Source of the DNA: JBJXFE01 sp046153875
GTDB lineage: Bacteria > Planctomycetota > Phycisphaerae > Phycisphaerales > UBA1924
DNA: 64,000 nt
NCBI GenBank assembly: GCA_046153875.1
Contig: JBJXFE010000047.1
Location: 13,559-77,558, forward strand
Reading direction: 5' to 3'
The notes under the pieces were generated by a model, which was not told the DNA's origin, did not search any database, and saw nothing but the letters and a program-made list of their open reading frames with translations. This document shows positions 51,273 through 59,212 of this stretch, in pieces. The position numbers were made by a program, and so were the translations under genes. The number at the start of each line of letters is the position of its first letter. Position 1 is the first letter of the stretch.

Positions 51273-52229
51273 GTGGGATCGCGGGTGTCCAGACCGGGCC
51301 GTTGGGATCGCGCGAGGGCGTACGGGGCGCGCCCGGAGGCGGGGTCGGTGGTGGGCGCGCTCGGCGTGCCGCTGCTCGCGATCCTCTTCCTTCTCATCAG
51401 CGGGTCCAACGTTGAGGGAATCGCGATCCAGCGCGCGACCAACGTCCCGGCCCCCGCGGAGTTCGCGGCTCGCGCTCTCTGGGTGGTGAGCGCGACCGCG
51501 CTGGCGGCCGGCGAGATCGGGATCATTGCCCTGTCGATCGCCGTCATCCGGCGCCACGCCGGGGTGCGGACCCGGGCGTGGCTGCGCCGCACCCTCTTTG
51601 TTTCGATCGCGGCGTTCGCGGCGACGCTCACCTTCTCCGTGCTCGACACGTGGTTCGGCCTGCGAGTTTCCTCGGGCGCGCTGCGGACGCTGCGTACCCG
51701 GGTGCCTATGCGGGAGTTCTTCCACGGCTTCAACGCCGCGGGGGCGGTGCCGACCGTGTTCCTCGTGTCCGCGGTGGCGGCGACGCTCAGCCGCTTCGGG
51801 TCGGGCACGCCGCCGGGCGAGCCGCCCGATCCGGAGGGCACCGCGGGGGACTTGCGCCTGCTGCTCAACTCCATCGGTGCCATGCTGGCCGTCGCGGTCA
51901 TCGAGATCTTCGCGCTCCACAACTGGGCGCACGCCTGCGTGAGCCCGGAACAGCAGCCGACGGTCCGGAGCGTGGCCCTGACCTTGTCGAGCGGCGTCGG
52001 CGCGTTCTACACCGTCTTCCTCGCCGCCGTGTTCATCCCCGCGTTCATGCGGCTCCGCTACGAAGCGGCACGGATGCACCGGGAGCACCTGCGCACGGGA
52101 ACGCCTGACGCGCACATCATGCCATCGTGGAGAGACACGCTCGGCCGGCTGGCGGCGGTCGTCGTCCCGTTGCTGACCGGGGGCGCCCTTCCGACCGTCG
52201 TGGAGGCCCTCTCCAGGTTCTGGGTGTAG
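51273..52229 (+). CDS. Unrecognised multi-pass membrane protein
   Basis: I do not recognise this protein of about 318 residues. It has about six to seven hydrophobic segments: LGVPLLAILFLLISG, SATALAAGEIGIIALSIAVI, SIAAFAATLTFSVL, VPTVFLVSAVAATLSRFG, IGAMLAVAVIEIFALHNWAH, GVGAFYTVFLAAVFIPAFMR and LAAVVVPLLTGGALPTVV. Basic residues follow the first segments. The start is a GTG at 51273; a later GTG is possible. It is downstream of mlaE by 72 bases and ahead of the tRNA genes. Confidence 0.7.
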   Translation: MGSRVSRPGRWDRARAYGARPEAGSVVGALGVPLLAILFLLISGSNVEGIAIQRATNVPAPAEFAARALWVVSATALAAGEIGIIALSIAVIRRHAGVRTRAWLRRTLFVSIAAFAATLTFSVLDTWFGLRVSSGALRTLRTRVPMREFFHGFNAAGAVPTVFLVSAVAATLSRFGSGTPPGEPPDPEGTAGDLRLLLNSIGAMLAVAVIEIFALHNWAHACVSPEQQPTVRSVALTLSSGVGAFYTVFLAAVFIPAFMRLRYEAARMHREHLRTGTPDAHIMPSWRDTLGRLAAVVVPLLTGGALPTVVEALSRFWV

Positions 52230-52309
52230 CACCGGATGCTCACGACCCGAGGGCATCGTGCCCCGCGGCCGACGCTCATCCGACGATCGCCGCACGCCGC
52301 CCTGCCCGG

Positions 52310-52315
52310 TATACT
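52310..52315 (+). promoter_or_regulatory. Possible -10 element for tRNA-Val
   Basis: TATACT, a near-consensus -10 box, stands out in this GC-rich sequence about 30 bases before the tRNA. The -35 region 17 bases upstream (TCGCCG) is poor, so support is moderate. Confidence 0.4.
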
Positions 52316-52320
52316 CTCGC

Positions 52321-52339
52321 CGCCGGGACCGACCCGGCG
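52321..52339 (+). other. Perfect inverted repeat in the tRNA-Val leader
   Basis: CGCCGGG-ACCGA-CCCGGCG is a 7-bp perfect hairpin with a 5-base loop, ending 4 bases before the tRNA 5' end. An alternative pairing joins CTCTCGCCG with CGGCGAGAG across it. It may be a leader structure recognised during 5' processing. Confidence 0.5.
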
Positions 52340-52343
52340 AGAG

Positions 52344-52417
52344 GGGCGATTGGCGCAGTTGGCTAGCGCGCTTCCATGACAAGGAAGAGGTCACTGGTTC
52401 GAGTCCAGTATCGCCCA
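52344..52417 (+). tRNA. tRNA-Val (GAC)
   Basis: Full cloverleaf of 74 bases: acceptor GGGCGAT pairs with ATCGCCC, D-arm GCGCAGTTGGCTAGCGC, anticodon stem CTTCC/GGAAG with loop ATGACAA giving anticodon GAC, and T-arm CTGGTTCGAGTCCAG. No CCA is encoded (ACTT follows), so CCA must be added after transcription. Confidence 0.96.
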
Positions 52418-52536
52418 CTTTTCGGCAACGCTGTTCGCAACGCGACCCACTCGGCAAGTGAATCAAAAGCCGAGGACATTCTCCGTCCGCTCGCCTTGAC
52501 GGCGGCCTCGAAACCGCAACCGGTTCCGGCAGAAAA

Positions 52537-52607
52537 GCGGGCGAAGGGATTCGAACCCTCGACTTTCAGCTTGGAAGGCTGACGCTCTACCACTGAGCTA
52601 CGCCCGC
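52537..52607 (-). tRNA. tRNA-Gly (TCC)
   Basis: Read on the minus strand, a 71-base cloverleaf: acceptor GCGGGCG/CGCCCGC, anticodon stem TCAGC/GCTGA with loop CTTCCAA giving anticodon TCC, and T-arm GAGGGTTCGAATCCCTT. No CCA is encoded. It converges on tRNA-Val with 119 bases between. Confidence 0.95.
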
Positions 52608-52844
52608 GGACGCGGAATGGTACGGCCGGTTCGGCCCCGGCATCGCCGCGCGGGAGCGGCCCGCGGGAGGGCCGCGCGGGAGGGCCTTCCGCAGCGCGGC
52701 GTTGGTGATACTCTGACGACTACGGGACCGGACACGCGGTGGTCGGCCCGGCATGAGGCCGCCGAGAGAACCCACCCGGTACAAGCTGTCGCCACCCACC
52801 CTGCACCAGCCGTCGGGGAACACGCGGCACCAGAGGAGATCGCC
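52608..52844. other. Gap between tRNA-Gly and the repeat protein gene
   Basis: A 237-base GC-rich stretch holding the divergent leaders of tRNA-Gly (minus) and the exported repeat protein (plus). GTGATACT near 52705-52712 resembles a -10 element, without a matching -35. CAGAGGAGAT just before 52845 is a strong ribosome binding site. No gene seen. Confidence 0.4.
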
Positions 52845-54545
52845 ATGACCACGCGTCCTGACCACACTCCGGCTCTGATCCGATCCACGCCGCGCCGGGC
52901 AGCCGGGTTCGTGGCGGCCGCGGTTGTGCTCGCGGCGGGCTCGGCGGCGCGGGCCCAGTGGGTTGTCAGCGGGCTCGACATCCGCAACACCAACTCGGGT
53001 GAAGTCGGCATCGGGATCGCTTCGCCCATCTACAAGCTGCACGTCGTCACGCCGTCGCTGAACCGCGCCGTGTACGCGCTCAACTCGGCGACCACCGGCG
53101 AGCGCTACGGCGGGTACTTCCAGAGCTCCAGCACCACGGGGCGGGGCGTCTTCGGGCTTGCCTCCGCCACCACCGGCACAACCTACGGCGTATACGGGCG
53201 CAGCGCCAGCACGGGCGGGGCCGGGGTGTTCGGCGAGTCGACGGCCGCCACCGGCGGCAACGCCTTCGGCGTGCTTGGGCTGAGCAACAGCACAACCGGG
53301 GCGGGCGTCGCCGGCTTTTCGGGGGCCGCCACTGGGCTGGCGTACGGCGGGTACTTCCGCGCGGACAGCACCACGGGCAACGCGGTCTACGGCATCGCGA
53401 ACGCCGCAATGGGCGACGCGTCCGGCGTCCTCGGCGACCGAATCGGAACCGACGGGCAGGGCGTCTTCGGGCGCGCGGGGAATGCCACGGGCGCGGCCGA
53501 TGGGGTGCGCGGTGAGGCCGCGTCGTCGTCCGGGGCAGGCGTCGCGGCGGTGCATACGTCTGTGACAGGCCTGGCCCAGGCGTTGACGGCGACCACGCCG
53601 AGCACGGGCGGGCGCGCGGTGTTCGGTCACGCCACGGCCGCGACCGGCACGACCCACGGGGGTTACTTCCAGAGCAACAGCACCACGGGGCGCGGCCTGC
53701 TCGGGGTCGCTGCGGCTACCACCGGGGTCACCTACGGAGTGCTGGGGAACAACCTCAGCACGAGCGGCCGAGCCATCTACGGCATCGCGTCGGCGGTGAC
53801 CGGGAGCACCTACGGCGGGTTCTTCCGCAGCGACAGCTCCACGGGCACCGGCGTCTATGGGCGCGCGGCCGCGGGGGGCGCGGCCAACACGGTCGGCGTC
53901 TGGGGCGAGAGCAACGGGACCGCCGGCAAGGCCGTCTACGGCGTGGCGACGGCCGCGACCGGGACCACCGTCGGCGTGTGGGGCGTGACGCAGAGTTCCA
54001 CGGGCTACGGCGTCTATGGCCAGGCGAACCCGTCCACGGGCACCAACTACGGGGTGTACGCGCTGGGCCGCTCGGGGGCCTCGGGCACGAAATCGTTCCG
54101 CATCGACCACCCGCTCGATCCGCAGAACAAGTTCCTGTACCACTATTCGTCGGAGGGGCCCGAGCCGCTCAACGTCTACTCCGGGACCGTGGTGCTGAAT
54201 CCGCAGGGCGAGGCGTGGGTGCAGTTGCCCGAGTATTTCGGGGCGATCAACGCGGACGTGCGGTACCAGCTCACGTGCGTTGGCGCGTTCGCGCCCGTGT
54301 ACATCCAGAGCGAGGTGCAGAACAACGCGTTCAAGATCGCGGGCGGGCTGCCGGGCCTGAAGGTGTCGTGGGAGGTGAAGGGCGTGCGGAGCGATGCCTA
54401 TGTCCAGGCGTACGGCGCGCCGGTCGAAGCGGAAAAGCCCGCCGAAATGAAGGGCCAGTACCAGCACCCGGAGCTCTACGCGCCGGCCGTCCCGGGTCAC
54501 GCGGGTCCGGCGGCTCCGATCGGGACCGGCGGCGGCGTCGAGTGA
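52845..54545 (+). CDS. Exported repeat protein (ATTG-type repeats) with C-terminal wall/tail-like domain
   Basis: Protein of 566 residues with a signal peptide ending ARA-Q (residue 37). Residues about 70-410 are imperfect repeats of roughly 16-18 residues alternating x-x-TTGxxYG(G/V)Y(F/G) and ST(G)xGVFGxA units, such as ATTGTTYGVYGRSASTGG. Each is short, rich in Gly, Thr, Ala and aromatic residues, fitting an extracellular beta-solenoid or fibre. The C-terminal 150 residues (KSFRIDHPLDPQNKFLYHYS, LNVYSGTVVLNPQGEAWVQL, PEYFGAINADVRYQLTCVGA) form a domain I have seen repeatedly with such repeats. Function is unknown. AGAGGAG precedes the ATG. Confidence 0.78.
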   Translation: MTTRPDHTPALIRSTPRRAAGFVAAAVVLAAGSAARAQWVVSGLDIRNTNSGEVGIGIASPIYKLHVVTPSLNRAVYALNSATTGERYGGYFQSSSTTGRGVFGLASATTGTTYGVYGRSASTGGAGVFGESTAATGGNAFGVLGLSNSTTGAGVAGFSGAATGLAYGGYFRADSTTGNAVYGIANAAMGDASGVLGDRIGTDGQGVFGRAGNATGAADGVRGEAASSSGAGVAAVHTSVTGLAQALTATTPSTGGRAVFGHATAATGTTHGGYFQSNSTTGRGLLGVAAATTGVTYGVLGNNLSTSGRAIYGIASAVTGSTYGGFFRSDSSTGTGVYGRAAAGGAANTVGVWGESNGTAGKAVYGVATAATGTTVGVWGVTQSSTGYGVYGQANPSTGTNYGVYALGRSGASGTKSFRIDHPLDPQNKFLYHYSSEGPEPLNVYSGTVVLNPQGEAWVQLPEYFGAINADVRYQLTCVGAFAPVYIQSEVQNNAFKIAGGLPGLKVSWEVKGVRSDAYVQAYGAPVEAEKPAEMKGQYQHPELYAPAVPGHAGPAAPIGTGGGVE

Positions 54546-54551
54546 CGCGGC

Positions 54552-55670
54552 CTACCCGGCATCGCCCGACAGTTCCTTCTTGGCCGCGACAAGGGCCGCG
54601 GCGATCACCTGGTGCATGTCGTAGTACTTGTACCGGGCGAGCCGCCCGCCGAAGATGACGTGCTTTTCGCGGGCGGCGAGGCCCGCGTACCCCTCGTAGA
54701 GCTGCCTGTCCGACTCGAAGTTGACGGGGTAGTACGGTTCGTCGTTGTTGACCTGCGAGAACTCGCGCTGAATCACCGTGTCGCGCGGGTTCCACGGGCG
54801 CTCCGGGTGGAGGTGCTTGGGCTCGTGGACGCGGGTGTACGGCACGTCCGCGTCGGCGTAGTTCATTACCGACGTGCCCTGGTGGTCGCTCTCGGCACGG
54901 CGCTCGACCTCGAACCGCACGGAGCGCCAGTTGAGCCGCCCGAGGCTGTAGTCGAAGTACCGGTCGATGGGACCGGTGTAGACGACCTTTGAGCCCGCGC
55001 GGGTCCAGCGGGCGCGGTCAGCGAGGAAGTCCACGCCGAGTTCGACGGGCACCGCTTCGAGCAACCGCTCGAAGATCGGGGTGTAGCCGCCGACGGGGAT
55101 GCCCTGGTACGGGTCGTCGAAGTACGCGTCGTTGAACGACGTTCGGACCGGCAGGCGCGTGATGATGCTCGACGGGAGCTCGCGCGGGTCGCACCCCCAC
55201 TGCTTGATCGTGTACCCCCGGATGAACGCCTCGTACAGCTCGCGCCCGATCAGGCTGATCGCCTTGTCCTCAAGGTTGCGCGGGTTCTCGATCGGCTCGC
55301 GCCGCGCGGCCAGGAAGGCCTCGGCCTCGCTCGGGCGCAGGTTCACCCCGAAAAACGCGTTGATCGTGCCGAGGTTGATGGGCATCGAGAAGACGCGCCC
55401 GCGGTGAGTCGTGAGCACGCGGTGGTGGTAGCGGTTGAACTCGGTGAAGCGGGAGATGTAGTCCCACACGCGCCGGTCAGACGTGTGGAAGATGTGCGTG
55501 CCGTAGTCGTGGACGGTGATCCCCGTGTCCTCGTGCTCGCGCGTGAAGCAGTTGCCGCCGATGTGCCGGCGACGCTCGACCACGACCGCGCTCCGCCCGG
55601 CCTGGTGCATCTGCTGCGCAAACACGGCCCCGAAGAGCCCCGCGCCGACGATGACGTAGTCGTAGCCCAT
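54552..55670 (-). CDS. glf: UDP-galactopyranose mutase
   Basis: Flavoenzyme of 372 residues that converts UDP-galactopyranose to UDP-galactofuranose. FAD motif DYVIVGAGLFGAVFAQQM, then RRHIGGNCFTREHEDTGITV, HDYGTHIFHTS, IRGYTIKQWGCDP, VNNDEPYYPVNFESDRQLYE and GGRLARYKYYDMHQVI all match Glf, including the Tyr and Arg substrate contacts. The ATG at 55670 has GGAGGAG upstream. UDP-galactose could come from the galE product. It is divergent from the glycosyltransferase, with 262 bases between. Confidence 0.94.
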   Translation of the reverse strand: MGYDYVIVGAGLFGAVFAQQMHQAGRSAVVVERRRHIGGNCFTREHEDTGITVHDYGTHIFHTSDRRVWDYISRFTEFNRYHHRVLTTHRGRVFSMPINLGTINAFFGVNLRPSEAEAFLAARREPIENPRNLEDKAISLIGRELYEAFIRGYTIKQWGCDPRELPSSIITRLPVRTSFNDAYFDDPYQGIPVGGYTPIFERLLEAVPVELGVDFLADRARWTRAGSKVVYTGPIDRYFDYSLGRLNWRSVRFEVERRAESDHQGTSVMNYADADVPYTRVHEPKHLHPERPWNPRDTVIQREFSQVNNDEPYYPVNFESDRQLYEGYAGLAAREKHVIFGGRLARYKYYDMHQVIAAALVAAKKELSGDAG

Positions 55671-55932
55671 CCGCGCCAGGCTCCTCCATTCCTCCAGGGC
55701 GCCCCCTTGTCCCCGCGTCGCCGCCCGCTCGGGGTCCGGCAGGTATTCATGCCCCGCGACACCCATCCGCACCCATGAGGAACCCGCGAAGAATACTCCG
55801 TTGGAGCCCTGTCCGACCGGATTCACACCGTCGATTCGTTCTCTTCTCGATCGGACGCCGATACAGTCACGACCCCGCGACGCATCACGTGACAGCACGT
55901 CGGGCGCCGGTGCGGGCCGGAGATGATTCGCG
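55671..55932. other. Divergent regulatory gap between glf and the glycosyltransferase gene
   Basis: A 262-base stretch between divergent genes. I see no gene or repeat array. It probably contains two promoters; candidates are too weak to name. Confidence 0.3.
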
Positions 55933-57264
55933 GTGCGCTACCTGATCGTGGTTCACGCCCCGAGCTACCGCGTCGGGCCGGGTGTCTTCGCCGCGGAGAG
56001 CGCGTTCGCGGAGCACCTGCGCCAGCTGCGACGCATGCTGCCGCCTCAGATCGAGCGCGTCGACCTCGCATCACCATCGTGGTCCGCGGAGTATTACCGG
56101 GCCAATCGCCACCACTTGACCGTGATCGACGAGGCCCGCGAGAGTATCTACTACACACCGCTGAACCCGGACACGGCGCGGACCCGCGCCTTCTGGCTGC
56201 GGCACGGCGTTCGCATCTGGCGCGAGCTCTCCGGACTCGTGCGGCGCGCCGACGTCGTCCACTCCGGCATCTCGACGGACGCGCTGCGCCCGGTGTGCTT
56301 CATGGCGCTCGTCGCGGCCGTGCGCCAGGGCAAACGCTCCATCTGCATCGCGGACATGGACTTCCGCGACACGGGGCGGCAGAACTACCGCACCGGGATG
56401 ATGTCCAGACGCGAGTACCTTCAGTACCAATGGGTGTTCCGCCCGCTCCAGAGCGCTCAGTTGCGGTTCGCGGTCCGCTCCTGCACCATGTCCATGCTCA
56501 AGGGACGGTCGCTCGTTGAGGACTTCGGGCGCGGACGCCCGAACGTGCGGATGCACCTGGACACCGCGCACTCCGCGGAGCACGTGGTGCGCGGCGCGGC
56601 TCTCGACCGGCGCCTGGCGGCCATGAGCGACGCCTCGCGCCCGCTGCGGGTTGTCTATTTCGGCCGCCTCGTGCGGCGCAAGGGCGTGGATGTCGCGCTC
56701 CGCGTGCTCGCCGCGGCCCGGGCGCTGGGCGGGCGGGCCTACGAGTTTCACATCATCGGCGACGGCCCCGAGCGAGACCGGCTCCGCCGGCTGTCGGCCG
56801 AACTCGGGCTGGGTGACTCCGTCCGGTTCATCGACGCCGTCCCGTACGGCCCGGCGCTCTTCGATGCGCTGGCCCCCTGCGACCTCTCGCTCGCCACGCA
56901 ACTGTCCGAGGACACGCCCCGCAGCGCGTTCGACAGCTTTGCGGCGGGGATGCCGATCGCGGCGTTCGACCTGCCGTACTACCGCACCATCGCCGACAGC
57001 GGCGCGGTGGCGCTCTCACCATGGCTCGATCAGGAGGCGATGGCCCGCGCGATTGTCGGGCTCGACCGCGACCGCCCGCGCCTGATGGACATGGCCCGGC
57101 GCGGTACGGCCTATGCGCTCGAGCACACGCAGGAACGGTGGTTGCAACGACGCATCGCCTGGACCTTCGCGGGAACCGGCATCGCGGTCCCACCCGAGCC
57201 CGAGCCGCTGGACGGGAGTGATCGCGCCCGCGTCACGGGGCCGACAGGCCCGTCACGCCCTTGA
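55933..57264 (+). CDS. GT4-type glycosyltransferase
   Basis: Glycosyltransferase of 443 residues with a GT-B fold. The C-terminal Glycos_transf_1 domain has LRVVYFGRLVRRKGVDVALR, YEFHIIGDGPERDRLRRLSA, VRFIDAVPYGPALFDALAPC and DTPRSAFDSFAAGMPIAAFD, placing it in the GT4 type. The N-terminal domain is variable. The start is a GTG at 55933. Its neighbour glf suggests it may act in synthesis of a galactofuranose-containing surface glycan; this is inference. Its 3' end overlaps the convergent gene by 32 bases. Confidence 0.87.
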   Translation: MRYLIVVHAPSYRVGPGVFAAESAFAEHLRQLRRMLPPQIERVDLASPSWSAEYYRANRHHLTVIDEARESIYYTPLNPDTARTRAFWLRHGVRIWRELSGLVRRADVVHSGISTDALRPVCFMALVAAVRQGKRSICIADMDFRDTGRQNYRTGMMSRREYLQYQWVFRPLQSAQLRFAVRSCTMSMLKGRSLVEDFGRGRPNVRMHLDTAHSAEHVVRGAALDRRLAAMSDASRPLRVVYFGRLVRRKGVDVALRVLAAARALGGRAYEFHIIGDGPERDRLRRLSAELGLGDSVRFIDAVPYGPALFDALAPCDLSLATQLSEDTPRSAFDSFAAGMPIAAFDLPYYRTIADSGAVALSPWLDQEAMARAIVGLDRDRPRLMDMARRGTAYALEHTQERWLQRRIAWTFAGTGIAVPPEPEPLDGSDRARVTGPTGPSRP

Positions 57265-59212
57265 CCGCGCGGAAGGCAAGGAACATCGGGATTTCGCGCC
57301 GCGCCCGGTTCTCCTCGGCCGCGCGCGGGCCGGGACGGCTCACCCGCGGGCTCGCCCATTCCTCGACCGCGGCGACCAGCAGGCCCGCGTTGCTCAAGCC
57401 CGCGATGTACGCCTGGATCGGACGGTGGAACGTCACGGTCGTGACGGGCGCGCCCCCGCCGGCCGCTTCGCCCGGGTTCATCACGATCGCGCGTTGGCCC
57501 GGAGACAGGTACCCATCCACGCGGCGGAACTGACGCGCGGAGCCGCGAGCCGGAGTCTCTTCGTCTCTCCGTCTCTTCGTCTCTCCGTCCCTTGCGCCGT
57601 CCCAGCCCCACGACGTCTGCCCGGGCGCACGGAACGCGGGATGGAGGATCACGGCGACGAACGACCCGCCCGGCTTCAGCAGGCGCGCCACGCCGCGGCA
57701 CACCGGCTCGAGCGGGTTCATGTTCATCAGGGCCATGACGCACGTCGCGCCGTCAAAGCTCCCGGGCGCTACGCCCGGCGCGGTGTCCAGCGATCGCGCA
57801 TCACCGACTTCGTACCGGATCGCCGGACCGCCCGGCGGCGCGCCGCGCGATCGGGCCGCATCGATCAATCGCGGCGATGCGTCGACCCCGACGGCCTCGA
57901 CGCCGAGCGCCGCCACGCGCCGGCACAGGTCGCCCTGGCCGCACGCCGCGTCCACAACGCGCATCCCGGGGCGCGGCGCGAGCAGCCGCAACACGCCGGG
58001 CACGATGACCGCATCGTACAGGTCGCTCCTCCGCTCGTCGATCAGCTCGTCGTACCACGCCGCCACGTGGTCCCACGATGTGCGGGCCGCGGGCGTTGCC
58101 GTGACCGGCCCGGGCGGGGTGCGCCCGACGCTACCCGACGGAGCCCCTTGGTCGGCGCGGGTGGTGTCCTCACGAGGTTGCGGCGGCGTCATCCCCACGA
58201 GGCCGAAGAAGCCCGGCGGCGGCGGCGACCGGAACCGGGCGGCTTCACCCGTCGCCGGATGGCGGAACCCGAGTTCCGCCGCGTGCAGGCAGAGGCGGCG
58301 CGCGGGGTCGGTCTTCGCGCCGTACCGCTGGTCGCCGACGATCGGTCGGCCCCATTCTTTCATGTGGACGCGGATCTGGTTCTTGCGACCCGTCCCCAGG
58401 CGGAGCTGGATCAGAGTCCGCCCGGAGCCGGACCCGAGCACGCGGTAGTGCGTGACCGCGAGCTTGGGCTCGTCGCGCGCCGGCGGACCGGGGCGCCGCG
58501 GGGCGCTCGGCCGCAGTTTCGCCGGGCGAGCGCCGCGCATGACGCGGCCTGCCTTCGCGACGTCGCCGATCGGCACGCTGCGGGCCAGGCCGCCGGCGTC
58601 GTTCTCGATCATGTAGGACTGGAGGGTGCCCGAGGGACGCGGAGAGGCGGAATCCACGCCTGGCCGGGGCTCGATGAGTCCCGCGCCGGGCTCCGCGCCC
58701 GCCTCGCCCGACAGCGTGTGGGCCGGGTCCGCGGAATCGCCCGCGGCGGCGATCTCACCCTCGATCACCGCGAGGTACAGGCGGTGCGCCCGGCGGGCGC
58801 GGAAGTCCTCTTTCAGGGCGTGGAGCGCCGCTTCGGTCTTGGCGAACACGAGCAGCCCGGAGGCTTCCTTGTCGAGTCGGTGGATGATGTGGACGCGGGC
58901 CTGGCGTCCGCCGCGTTCCCGCGCGAGCTCCTTGAGGGCATCGAATACGCTCTCGCGGCTCTCCCCCGGCATGTTCGCGGTCAGCAACCCCGGCGGCTTG
59001 TCGACGACGATCACGCTGGCGTCTTCGTGCATGACGTGCAGCCCGCGGGGAAGTGAGTCCCCGGCGCCGCGTCGCGGACCGGCGGCGCGAACAGGCAATC
59101 GGCCCCGGGGTCCGGACGCGCCCGCACCCGACGAACGCGCCGCGGCCGGTCGCGGAGCGGGCACCCGGACGGCGGACGGACGCGGGCCACGATCGGGGCG
59201 GGCCGGCGTCAT
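57233..59212 (-). CDS. RluA-family pseudouridine synthase fused to a class I SAM methyltransferase
   Basis: One uninterrupted frame of 659 residues. Residues about 55-335 are an RluA-type domain: VIVVDKPPGLLTANMPGESR, catalytic Asp114 in HIIHRLDKEASGLLVFAK, GTGRKNQIRVHMKEWGRPIV, GDQRYGAKTDPARR. After a Pro-rich linker, residues about 390-640 are a Rossmann-like methyltransferase with motif I VVDAACGQGDLCRRVAALGV and VARLLKPGGSFVAVILHPAF. An internal ATG at 58192 (MTPPQPRED) could start the second protein alone. The N-terminal 55 residues are Arg/Pro-rich. It overlaps coaB (ATGA). An octad tract encodes ETKRRRDEET inside the methyltransferase part. Confidence 0.8.
   Translation of the reverse strand: MTPARPDRGPRPSAVRVPAPRPAAARSSGAGASGPRGRLPVRAAGPRRGAGDSLPRGLHVMHEDASVIVVDKPPGLLTANMPGESRESVFDALKELARERGGRQARVHIIHRLDKEASGLLVFAKTEAALHALKEDFRARRAHRLYLAVIEGEIAAAGDSADPAHTLSGEAGAEPGAGLIEPRPGVDSASPRPSGTLQSYMIENDAGGLARSVPIGDVAKAGRVMRGARPAKLRPSAPRRPGPPARDEPKLAVTHYRVLGSGSGRTLIQLRLGTGRKNQIRVHMKEWGRPIVGDQRYGAKTDPARRLCLHAAELGFRHPATGEAARFRSPPPPGFFGLVGMTPPQPREDTTRADQGAPSGSVGRTPPGPVTATPAARTSWDHVAAWYDELIDERRSDLYDAVIVPGVLRLLAPRPGMRVVDAACGQGDLCRRVAALGVEAVGVDASPRLIDAARSRGAPPGGPAIRYEVGDARSLDTAPGVAPGSFDGATCVMALMNMNPLEPVCRGVARLLKPGGSFVAVILHPAFRAPGQTSWGWDGARDGETKRRRDEETPARGSARQFRRVDGYLSPGQRAIVMNPGEAAGGGAPVTTVTFHRPIQAYIAGLSNAGLLVAAVEEWASPRVSRPGPRAAEENRARREIPMFLAFRAVKGVTGLSAP
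57556..57595. repeat. Octad tandem repeat inside the methyltransferase domain
   Basis: Five 8-base units on the plus strand: TCTCTTCG TCTCTCCG TCTCTTCG TCTCTCCG TCCCTTGC. In the gene (minus strand) they encode an Arg/Lys/Glu-rich stretch with ETKRRRDEE. Confidence 0.85.

Noticed and set aside
49476..52466. A 996-codon open frame on the minus strand
   Set aside because: It covers the ATPase, STAS, mlaE and membrane protein genes and part of tRNA-Val on the other strand; no domain is seen.
52344..52607. Integration site of a mobile element at the tRNA pair
   Set aside because: No integrase, direct repeat of a tRNA end or change in composition is visible next to either tRNA.
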